Of a stretch of DNA of 33,488 nt, positions 8,715 to 15,470 are shown one piece after another. Within the stretch, counting starts at the first letter, position 1, and each line of letters opens with the position of its first letter. The translations under genes and the position numbers were made by a program. The notes under the pieces were generated by a model that was given only the letters and a program-made list of their open reading frames with translations, made no database searches and was not told the DNA's origin. Source of the stretch: Eubacteriales bacterium (lineage in GTDB: Bacteria; Bacillota; Clostridia; Saccharofermentanales; UBA5734); the NCBI GenBank assembly GCA_028685755.1, contig JAQUDJ010000002.1:100122-133609 (forward strand), given 5' to 3'.

Positions 8715-9635
8715 ATGTCTCTAGCATCCGCCCTCGCCGCAGTCCCAGTTAATGTCGATTTCCCTGGCCTTGGGATCCAAAATTTGCCCGTAAATCGTGT
8801 GGCTTTTGAAGTTTTTCATATTCCCGTTTACTGGTACGGCCTACTCATCGCATCATCGATCATTCTCAGCTTGCTCCTCGCGATGCGCCATGCGGATCGT
8901 TTTGGCTTAAAAGCCGATGATGTCATGGATGTCTTCATTTTCATCATCCCGGCCATGATTATTTCCGCGCGGGCTTATTACGTAATCTTCAACTGGGGAT
9001 ATTATAGCCAAGACTGGATGCGTGTGTTCAACACTCGTGAAGGCGGTATGGCTTTTTATGGCGGCGTGATTGGAGCCTTGCTGACGGCAATCATCGTATT
9101 AAGGGTCAAAAAAATCAACATTGCCTTGTTCGTCGATTTTTTAATTGTTTATGTCCCTCTTGCTCAAGCCATTGGCCGTTGGGGCAATTTCTTCAATCAG
9201 GAAGCGTTTGGTATCAATACCAAACTGCCATGGGGTATGATCAGCCAATCCACGACCACGTATCTCCTGTCGGTGCCTGGCACCGATCCCTTTTTGCCAG
9301 TTCATCCGACTTTCTTCTATGAATTTGTCGCGAACCTCGTCATTTTCATTGTTTTGATCCAGATACGTCGCAATCGCCAGTTTGATTATCAGGTGTTCTT
9401 GAGCTATCTACTCACCTACGGTGTCGTCCGGTTCTTCGTTGAGGGGATCCGCACCGATGCCTTGATGCTCGGCCAAACAACGATCCGAGTGTCACAGGTG
9501 TTGTCCGCTGTAATGGTTGTAGCTTCGGCCGTACTATTGCTCGTTTTAAGTCTTCGCACTGCGAAAAAACGTCGCCTCGCAAAAACAGAATCATCCGATT
9601 TTGTGGAAATTTCAAAACCTGATTCGAATGGCTGA
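8715..9635 (+). CDS. lgt: Prolipoprotein diacylglyceryl transferase
   Basis: Integral membrane enzyme that transfers diacylglycerol from phosphatidylglycerol to the lipobox cysteine of prolipoproteins, the first step of lipoprotein maturation. Start ATG 8715 is chosen because TGGAGGA lies 7-8 nt upstream (8701-8707); a TTG at 8688 would add nine residues ahead of that site. The 306-residue protein has about seven hydrophobic segments. Family motifs are YWYGLL, the EGGMAFYGGVIG loop, the Lgt signature GRWGNFFNQEAFG (about 154-166), HPTFFYE, and RFFVEGIRTD near the last helices. It follows the M16 gene after 47 nt and overlaps rodA by 8 bp, so it probably belongs to the same transcription unit as its neighbours. 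Confidence 0.97.
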   Translation: MSLASALAAVPVNVDFPGLGIQNLPVNRVAFEVFHIPVYWYGLLIASSIILSLLLAMRHADRFGLKADDVMDVFIFIIPAMIISARAYYVIFNWGYYSQDWMRVFNTREGGMAFYGGVIGALLTAIIVLRVKKINIALFVDFLIVYVPLAQAIGRWGNFFNQEAFGINTKLPWGMISQSTTTYLLSVPGTDPFLPVHPTFFYEFVANLVIFIVLIQIRRNRQFDYQVFLSYLLTYGVVRFFVEGIRTDALMLGQTTIRVSQVLSAVMVVASAVLLLVLSLRTAKKRRLAKTESSDFVEISKPDSNG

Positions 9636-10758
9636 TACGGGTGTCACACAACTTAAACGTGACGGTTACTTCAGTGCGATCGATTATTGGCTACTGATTC
9701 CGGTTTTGGCTGTGACCATGATTGGTCTTTACGTTCTCAACAAGGTTTTGAGCACCGGTTTTGAAGATTACCCGCTCAATTTCTACAAACAAGTGGGCGC
9801 AGTCTTGATTGGTCTTGTCTTAGCGATGATCATTGGTCGGCTTGAATTGCCAACCTTGCGACTGATTGGCTTTAGTGTCTATGGCATGAGTATTGTGTTG
9901 CTCGGCCTCGTTTTAGTGGATGGTTTTTCCATGGCTGACACCTGGGGCGCCGATAGTTGGCTCAAATTGCCAGTTGTTGGGACATTTCAGCCTTCGGAAT
10001 TGGCAAAAATCGGCCTAGCGATGGTCACCGCGGATATTTTTGAGTCGATTAATTTCAAGCGCGTCAGCGCACTGACCGGGACGGGCATGATGATAGCCAC
10101 ATATGCAGTACCCATCGGATTGATCATGCTGCAGCCTGATTTTGGAACGACCATGGTCATCGTTTTCATGTTTATTTGCACCCTGTTTGTGTTTGGTATC
10201 AAATGGCGTTATGTCCTGTTGGGGTTATCAACCGCCGTCATTGCCATCCCGCTTGCTTGGATATTTTATTTTTCTGATTATCAAAAAAATCGAATATTGA
10301 CCTTTTTATATCCCGGACATGATCCAGACGCCTCCTATAATCTCTTGCAGGCTCAAGCCGCCATCGCATCCGGTGGGCTCTCCGGCAGTACGCGGGAATA
10401 TCCGATTCATGTTCCGGTCAAATGGTCCGACTTTATTTACACGGCCGTCTCCGAACATATGGGATTCATTGGAACCACGGCATTAGTGGCCCTGATCTTT
10501 TTCTTTTTAATTCGCAGCTTATTCATCGCCTCGCAAATTCAACCCCATCGGCCTGCCGCGGCCTATATGGTCGTCGGGCTGACTTCATCGCTCGCTTTTC
10601 ACTACATCGAAAACTTAGGTATGTGCGTGGGTTTGATGCCAATCACCGGCATTCCGCTGCCTTTTGTTAGTCTCGGTGGCACTTCTATGGTCGTTAATTT
10701 TATTGGCCTAGGTGTCATGCTCAACATTGCGATTGAGCGAAATTTAATGCGGCGCTAA
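9628..10758 (+). CDS. rodA: Rod-shape SEDS peptidoglycan glycosyltransferase RodA
   Basis: Membrane glycosyltransferase of the SEDS family that polymerises lipid II for lateral wall growth with a class B PBP. The 376-residue protein (from ATG 9628; a TTG at 9601 would add nine residues) has about ten membrane segments. Motifs include FQPSELAKIGLAM, the extracellular-loop WSDFIYTAVSEHMGF containing the candidate catalytic Asp268, and the C-terminal TGIPLPFVSLGGTSM signature. A second SEDS protein at 19546 lies in the dcw cluster and is the FtsW candidate, which supports the RodA assignment here. The start overlaps lgt by 8 bp without a strong ribosome site, suggesting coupled translation. Its usual partners mreBCD are not adjacent. 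A hairpin terminator candidate follows. Confidence 0.92.
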   Translation: MADTGVTQLKRDGYFSAIDYWLLIPVLAVTMIGLYVLNKVLSTGFEDYPLNFYKQVGAVLIGLVLAMIIGRLELPTLRLIGFSVYGMSIVLLGLVLVDGFSMADTWGADSWLKLPVVGTFQPSELAKIGLAMVTADIFESINFKRVSALTGTGMMIATYAVPIGLIMLQPDFGTTMVIVFMFICTLFVFGIKWRYVLLGLSTAVIAIPLAWIFYFSDYQKNRILTFLYPGHDPDASYNLLQAQAAIASGGLSGSTREYPIHVPVKWSDFIYTAVSEHMGFIGTTALVALIFFFLIRSLFIASQIQPHRPAAAYMVVGLTSSLAFHYIENLGMCVGLMPITGIPLPFVSLGGTSMVVNFIGLGVMLNIAIERNLMRR

Positions 10759-10833
10759 ACCGCCTTGCCAACATGACAGAACACGATCTTTGACCCTGCT
10801 ACCCATCAATTAGCTACCCAAAAACACAAGATG

Positions 10834-10864
10834 ACTGCCGATTCGCAAGGGTCGGCAGTATTTT
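10834..10864 (+). terminator. Candidate intrinsic terminator after rodA
   Basis: A perfect 8-bp stem, ACTGCCGA (10834-10841) pairing with TCGGCAGT (10852-10859), with a 10-nt loop, followed by ATTTTA. The U-tract is short, so termination may be partial. It lies 75 nt after the rodA stop and before the mraZ promoter, where separation of the two transcription units would be expected. Confidence 0.6.
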
Positions 10865-10867
10865 ATA

Positions 10868-10914
10868 TTACAAGTTCTTTACAAATGCATGGCGCCTTGT
10901 AACGCAAGTTGTAA
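10868..10914. promoter_or_regulatory. Four TTACAA/TTGTAA half-sites in dyad arrangement
   Basis: TTACAA occurs at 10868-10873 and 10879-10884 (11 bp apart), and its inverse TTGTAA at 10897-10902 and 10909-10914 (12 bp apart). The set is symmetric about position 10891: TTACAAG pairs with CTTGTAA and TTTACAA with TTGTAAA. Spacing within each pair is close to one helical turn. The last copy coincides with the proposed -35 box of the mraZ promoter. This suggests an operator for an unidentified regulator, but no known consensus was recognised. Confidence 0.45.
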
Positions 10915-10937
10915 ATCCCATCAAAGGCGAGTAAAAT
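10909..10937 (+). promoter_or_regulatory. Sigma-A-like promoter of the mraZ (dcw) cluster
   Basis: TTGTAA (10909-10914, 4 of 6 against TTGACA) and TAAAAT (10932-10937, 5 of 6 against TATAAT) are separated by exactly 17 bp. Transcription would begin near 10944, about 75 nt before the mraZ start, and directly before the proposed MraZ boxes. The location after a terminator candidate and before mraZ fits the main promoter of the cluster. Confidence 0.6.
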
Positions 10938-10944
10938 CTCTAAT

Positions 10945-10960
10945 AAGTGGTGAAAAGTAG
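10945..10960 (+). promoter_or_regulatory. Candidate MraZ-binding boxes
   Basis: AAGTGG (10945-10950) and AAGTAG (10955-10960) recur with a 10-bp period. MraZ proteins bind short direct repeats with a GTGG or AAGTGG-like core spaced by one helical turn near their own promoter. The boxes lie just at or after the expected transcription start, where bound MraZ could block initiation. The second copy departs from the core by one base, and no clear third copy exists. Confidence 0.45.
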
Positions 10961-11017
10961 TAGAGTAATTCACTTATGTGGATGATTGTGGTGCTTTTCG
11001 ATCCTGAGGAGAAGCAA

Positions 11018-11452
11018 ATGGCGCGTTTCACCCACACGATTGATGCCAAAGGCCGTGTATTTGTACCGGCTCGATTGCGAGATAGCATCGGGGCCTCTTT
11101 GATCGTGACATTGAGCTTAGACGAGGGTTACCTGTCGGCTTATACGCCAGAGGCTTTCCGTGCCATTCGTGAACAGATCGGCCAGCTATCGGGTACTGAC
11201 CCGGCAGTCCGCCGTCTCAAACGCACCATCATCGGTGAAGCGATGCCCTGTGATCTCGATGGCCAAGGCCGAATATCCGTGAGTGATGAACTGTGGGCCG
11301 CTATCGGTGTCCGACCGAGTGAAGAAATTTGCTTCATAGACATGTTCGACAAACTCGAAATTTGTGCCAAATCCTTCTATGACAGTCGCAAAGATGAACA
11401 GCGATCGCTGGCTTCAGTTGATCTGACTCGTTTCGATGTCCGCGGCCTCTGA
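11018..11452 (+). CDS. mraZ: Transcriptional regulator MraZ
   Basis: DNA-binding regulator of the division and cell wall cluster, made of two tandem AbrB-like (SpoVT-type) swapped-hairpin domains that assemble into a ring. The 144-residue length is typical. Domain 1 has the DAKGRVFVPARLR motif near the start and domain 2 the CDLDGQGRISVSDELW motif. ATG 11018 is chosen because a GAGGAGA site precedes it by a few bases; an ATG at 10976 would add 14 residues that do not fit the family N-terminus, which begins near MARFTHTIDAKGR. It is the first gene of the cluster and overlaps rsmH by 17 bp. Autorepression is likely given the direct repeats around 10945-10960. Confidence 0.97.
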   Translation: MARFTHTIDAKGRVFVPARLRDSIGASLIVTLSLDEGYLSAYTPEAFRAIREQIGQLSGTDPAVRRLKRTIIGEAMPCDLDGQGRISVSDELWAAIGVRPSEEICFIDMFDKLEICAKSFYDSRKDEQRSLASVDLTRFDVRGL

Positions 11453-12395
11453 TTTTGGCCATTTGTCCGTACTTTACCGCCAGTCGCTTGAGCAGCTGGC
11501 GATTGACCCTGCCGGCTGTTACATCGACTGTACACTCGGCGGCGGGGGGCATTCCTCCGGCATTTTGAGCAAGCTTGGGCCGCAAGGCCATCTCTACGGT
11601 TTTGATAAGGACCAAGACGCTCTCAGAGCTGCAGCCACGAAACTTGAAAGCATTCATAGTCCCGCGACCGTGCACTTGATTCATCGTGATTTTTCAGAAA
11701 TTGCTCAAGCTTGTATCGAACAGCAAATCCCCCAAGTTAATGGTTTACTCGCAGATCTCGGTGTTTCCTCGTGGCAACTTGATCAAGCAGAACGTGGCTT
11801 TTCCTATAGCCATGATGGCCCGCTCGATATGCGCATGAATCAGACAGCTGGACAGACCGCAGCCGAACTCGTCAACACAGCGAGTGAAGCCGAATTGACC
11901 CGGATCTTGCTCGATTACGGTGAAGAACGATATGCCCGACGTATCAGCCAAGCAATCATCCGCTATCGCAATGAACAACCCTTTGCCACAACCGCTGAAC
12001 TCGCCGCTGTCGTCAAACGGGCGATGCCGGGACAAGGCTTGAAAGAAGCCCAACACCCCGCCAAACGAACGTTTCAAGCCATCCGCATTGCCGTTAACGG
12101 TGAACTAAGCGCCTTAGAAAGTCTTTTGAAAGCCCTCCCCGATATCCTAGCCCCCGGTGGTCGCGCCTGCATCATTACCTTCCACTCGTTAGAAGACCGC
12201 CTCGTCAAAGAAGCCTTCCGCCGCTGGGAATCCCCTTGCACCTGCCCCCGTGAATTCCCGGTTTGCATTTGTGGTCAGAAGTCACTCGGTAAAATGATCA
12301 GCAAAAAGCCCATTATCGCCGATGACCAGGAAATGAAAGAAAATCCACGGGCACGTAGTGCCAAACTCCGAGTTTTTGCGAAAGGAGCAGTGTAA
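11436..12395 (+). CDS. rsmH: 16S rRNA (cytosine(1402)-N(4))-methyltransferase RsmH (MraW)
   Basis: SAM-dependent methyltransferase that modifies C1402 in the ribosomal P site. The 319-residue protein is of normal length. It begins with HLSVLYRQSLEQL, then the SAM-binding motif DCTLGGGGHSSGIL, LADLGVSSWQLDQAERGFSY, the inserted helical domain with TTAELAAVVKRAMPG, and the C-terminal FHSLEDRLVKEAFRRW. A CTCPREFPVCICG segment near the end gives a Cys cluster seen in many homologues. The ATG at 11436 lies within the end of mraZ, so translation is probably coupled. This is the standard second gene of the dcw cluster. Confidence 0.97.
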   Translation: MSAASDFGHLSVLYRQSLEQLAIDPAGCYIDCTLGGGGHSSGILSKLGPQGHLYGFDKDQDALRAAATKLESIHSPATVHLIHRDFSEIAQACIEQQIPQVNGLLADLGVSSWQLDQAERGFSYSHDGPLDMRMNQTAGQTAAELVNTASEAELTRILLDYGEERYARRISQAIIRYRNEQPFATTAELAAVVKRAMPGQGLKEAQHPAKRTFQAIRIAVNGELSALESLLKALPDILAPGGRACIITFHSLEDRLVKEAFRRWESPCTCPREFPVCICGQKSLGKMISKKPIIADDQEMKENPRARSAKLRVFAKGAV

Positions 12396-12399
12396 GAAG

Positions 12400-12975
12400 A
12401 TGGTTGAACACGGTAATTTAGCCTTTGAACCACTTTTCCAAGATAGTGACCAAGCCCTAGATTGGGCCAATCCACTGCCTTCAGCTGCGCGTCGGATGTT
12501 GCTCGAAGACCCAATCTCTCGCACCGTTTCGCTCCAAGAAAAAGCAAAAAAGGTTCGCCACAATCTGACGATTCGTCGTTATAAAAATCTAGCAGGCTTA
12601 ATCCTTTTGATCATCACAGTTTCGGCTATTTTTAGCACAATACTGTGGCGCCAAGCGATGATCCTCGAGCAGAATTTTGGCAATTTAAAAATGGAACGAA
12701 CGATCAAAAAAACCAATCAAGAAACAGGTCAGATAGCGGAGGCGCTTGCTGCTCGCACGGATCTTGAACAAATCAAACTACAAGCAATCACAGAACTTGG
12801 CTTACAAGAGCCTGCACATAAACAGGTCGTGACCGTAGATATCCCCAATACCGACCGTGTCGTTTTTGCTGGTAATGGTAATCGGCAGGTGAGTCAGGAA
12901 GTCATGCTCGCGGATAGTTTCACGGCGATTGAAGGGTTTTTCAAAACACTTTCGATCCCAGGTCAGACTCCGTGA
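12400..12975 (+). CDS. ftsL: FtsL-like bitopic division protein
   Basis: Short membrane protein of 191 residues in the position of ftsL, between rsmH and the division PBP. A cytoplasmic segment of about 70 residues ends in a basic RHNLTIRRYK stretch, followed by one membrane helix (LAGLILLIITVSAIFSTILW, roughly 66-85) and an external coiled-coil-like region rich in E, K and Q that ends with an LGLQEP motif near residue 137, as in FtsL/FtsB proteins. FtsL joins FtsB/DivIC and FtsQ/DivIB to activate FtsW and its PBP. ATG 12400 is preferred to a GTG at 12358 because AAAGGAG lies at 12381-12387. Sequence identity in this family is always low, so the assignment rests on topology and position. The last 4 bp overlap the PBP gene. 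Confidence 0.8.
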   Translation: MVEHGNLAFEPLFQDSDQALDWANPLPSAARRMLLEDPISRTVSLQEKAKKVRHNLTIRRYKNLAGLILLIITVSAIFSTILWRQAMILEQNFGNLKMERTIKKTNQETGQIAEALAARTDLEQIKLQAITELGLQEPAHKQVVTVDIPNTDRVVFAGNGNRQVSQEVMLADSFTAIEGFFKTLSIPGQTP

Positions 12976-15344
12976 GTCGTTCCAACACCGAACATAAAAA
13001 TCGTGTTAGTTTTCGCAAACCCAGCCGTACAGGGCTGGTTTTGTTCAGTCTGCTCCTTGTAGCCTTTGCTGGTTTTCTAATTTATCGCTTATATGACTTG
13101 CAAATTGTAAAATTTGCAGAAAACGCTGAAAAGGCGGCCGGGCAACATTATCGCAAAGTCGCGGAAATGCCAGACCGCGGTAAAATATACGACAGCAACG
13201 GCATTGAATTAGCAGGCACTACCTATATTTATCAAATTGGAATGACCCCTAAAGATGTCCGCTCGTTGACAAAAAGTATTACCCGCGACGAAATCAGCGC
13301 TGAAGTTGCAAGGCTCCTAGAACTTGATCCAGAGGCTGTTACAAAGCAATTTCAAGATACAGAGTCTGTTTATGTTCAGCTCAAAAAAGATGTTGCTCGC
13401 GATCAAGCGATGACATTGATCGCTTATTTGAGTGAACAAGATATTGGCGGCTTTGCCATCGATTCAGAACCGCGCCGCTTTTATACGAATGGCGATTTAG
13501 CGAGCCAAATCCTTGGTTACACGCGGTATGACTTAGGTAATCTGGTCGGTCAACTCGGTTTAGAAATGCAATATAATTCGTTGCTGACCGGCTCGCCAGG
13601 ATACACCTATGTCGAAACCGATAACTATAAGAATAAAGGCGAGCTGCCATTTTCGGTGCCAACGAGCTTGCAAGCAAAAGATGGCCTCAATCTACAACTT
13701 ACTCTCGATATCAATATTCAACGCATTGCGCAACAAGAACTTGCTGATGCAATCCGCGTCAATGACATCAAAGACGGCGGTTCGGTTATCGTCATGGATC
13801 CGTTTACTGGAGCGATTTTGGCCATGGCTTCATATCCCTATTTTAGCAGCCAAGATCCGACCGCCAGCCCCGAGACGCAAAGTGATTTGACTTGGACAGG
13901 TTCATCACAAGAAGATATCGACTACCTTTCAAGTACGGTCTGGCGCAATCGGGCAATCTCCGATACTTATGAGCCGGGATCAACCTTCAAATCAATCACA
14001 TCGGCGATCGCACTCGAAGAAAATTTAACCCATGAAAATGAGTTGTTCAGTGACAGCCCAATGTATGTTTTAGGTCAAGAAATTCACTGTTATACAATCG
14101 TTGGGCACGGCACAGAATCCTTGAACGACGCATTCTGGCATTCCTGCAATCCCATTTTCGCGCAGCTTTCACAACGCATTGGGGTGACGCGTTATTACGA
14201 TTACATTCGAGCCTTTGGCTTTAGAGAACCAACCGGTATTGACTTGCCTGCTGAAGAAGCAGGCCAAATTCATGAAAAACCGACTGAACTCGATATGGCC
14301 ACACTTTCCTACGGTGAATCAGCCAATATCACACCAATTCAATTGGCAACCGCTTACAGTGCTTTTGCCAATGGTGGCAATCTTGTCAAACCTCATCTGG
14401 TCCATTCGACAACCGACGCATCAGGGGTCGTTGTGCGGGAATATCAACCTGAAACGGTTCGTAAAGTTATATCTGAACAGACCTCAACCCGGGTTCGCGA
14501 AATGCTCAAAGGTGTCGTGACTTTTGGCACAGGCTCAAAGTCCTACGTCGAAGGGTACACTGTGGCTGGCAAAACGAGCACCTCGACCGACGAAGCTGGC
14601 GACCATACCCTTTCATTTGTCGGAATCGCACCAGCCGATAGCCCGAAACTACTTGCTCTCGTAGTGCTCAATAAGCCGGAAGATAAAAAAATGACATCCA
14701 CAGTCGCAGCTCGCACCTGTGGTCGAATCATTTCGCAATCGCTCGAATACCTCGGCCAAGCTCGCAATTACAGCGATAATGACGTGACCCGTTTGTCGAA
14801 ATTGAATGAGGTCCCTGACTTAACCGGCATGACGCTCGCCGTGGCCCGTAAGGAGCTCGTCAAGGTTGGCCTCAACCTTGAAGCAGGGGATACGGGGATG
14901 GGCGAACAGACCATTATTTTGACACAATATCCAGCTGCCAAAACAGGCCTTCATCCCAATGGAATTGTCTTTGGGTATCCGGCCGAGCAGCTCCCTGTGG
15001 ACCTAGTTGTTGTACCGGATTTTTCTCAAAAAACGGTCAACGAATGTTTGAGTGCCGCCGCATTGAGCGGTCTGAACATCCGCATTGAAGGGGATGGTCT
15101 CGGGACCGCCTATAGTCAATCGCCCGAGCCCTCAATCAAAAACAGAACAGCGGTCACGCCTGAAACGACCGAAAGCCCCGAAAACACCGATGACACAGCG
15201 GAAACAACTACGACCGAAGCAACGACCGTGCCGACAGAAACAACCGCACCGACCACTTTGGATGACAGCACGGCACAACTAATTGATGGCAAACTCCCCC
15301 GCGGCGGCATCGTTTCGATTTGGTTTGCGGCAGCAGAAGAGTAA
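12972..15344 (+). CDS. ftsI: Class B penicillin-binding protein with PASTA domains (FtsI/PbpB/SpoVD type)
   Basis: Membrane-anchored D,D-transpeptidase that crosslinks septal peptidoglycan with FtsW. The 790 residues contain a short cytoplasmic tail, a membrane helix (about 21-43), the PBP dimer domain (from the MPDRGKIYDSNG motif) and the transpeptidase domain. The nucleophile motif is S337-T-F-K340 and the second motif S391-C-N393. The third motif reads K534-T-S536, not the usual KTG. Two PASTA regions follow: residues about 612-675 (VPDLTGMTLAVARKELVKVGL) and a second from about 680 that begins VPDFSQKTVNECL and breaks after SQSP with a Thr/Glu-rich stretch of about 50 residues, before resuming as LPRGGIVSIWFA at the C-terminus. 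The GTG start overlaps ftsL by 4 bp. PASTA domains also occur in SpoVD, but no endospore-specific context is visible. Confidence 0.93.
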   Translation: MSRSNTEHKNRVSFRKPSRTGLVLFSLLLVAFAGFLIYRLYDLQIVKFAENAEKAAGQHYRKVAEMPDRGKIYDSNGIELAGTTYIYQIGMTPKDVRSLTKSITRDEISAEVARLLELDPEAVTKQFQDTESVYVQLKKDVARDQAMTLIAYLSEQDIGGFAIDSEPRRFYTNGDLASQILGYTRYDLGNLVGQLGLEMQYNSLLTGSPGYTYVETDNYKNKGELPFSVPTSLQAKDGLNLQLTLDINIQRIAQQELADAIRVNDIKDGGSVIVMDPFTGAILAMASYPYFSSQDPTASPETQSDLTWTGSSQEDIDYLSSTVWRNRAISDTYEPGSTFKSITSAIALEENLTHENELFSDSPMYVLGQEIHCYTIVGHGTESLNDAFWHSCNPIFAQLSQRIGVTRYYDYIRAFGFREPTGIDLPAEEAGQIHEKPTELDMATLSYGESANITPIQLATAYSAFANGGNLVKPHLVHSTTDASGVVVREYQPETVRKVISEQTSTRVREMLKGVVTFGTGSKSYVEGYTVAGKTSTSTDEAGDHTLSFVGIAPADSPKLLALVVLNKPEDKKMTSTVAARTCGRIISQSLEYLGQARNYSDNDVTRLSKLNEVPDLTGMTLAVARKELVKVGLNLEAGDTGMGEQTIILTQYPAAKTGLHPNGIVFGYPAEQLPVDLVVVPDFSQKTVNECLSAAALSGLNIRIEGDGLGTAYSQSPEPSIKNRTAVTPETTESPENTDDTAETTTTEATTVPTETTAPTTLDDSTAQLIDGKLPRGGIVSIWFAAAEE

Positions 15345-15371
15345 AAGGTTGCCGAGCCCGCGCTAAAACCA

Positions 15372-15439
15372 TACAATTGTAGGCTGATAACAACGAAATC
15401 ATGTCACACAAAAAGAATGCCGCAACAATTTACGCGGCA
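15372..15439. promoter_or_regulatory. Palindrome and hairpin in the PBP-murE gap
   Basis: The 126-nt gap before murE is the only sizeable break inside the cluster. It holds a perfect 10-bp palindrome TACAATTGTA (15372-15381) and, further on, a stem TGCCGC (15418-15423) with GCGGCA (15434-15439) around a 10-nt loop. The bases after the stem (AGACAACTGGTTTTATTTTG) are not an immediate U-tract, so simple termination is unlikely; an mRNA-processing or attenuation role is possible. No convincing -35/-10 pair was found here. Confidence 0.35.
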
Positions 15440-15470
15440 AGACAACTGGTTTTATTTTGGGAGATGAACA

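Noticed and set aside
12972-15344. Naming the PBP as the sporulation protein SpoVD.
   Set aside because: PASTA domains occur in both SpoVD and vegetative PbpB-type proteins, only one class B PBP lies in the cluster, and no sporulation gene is visible.
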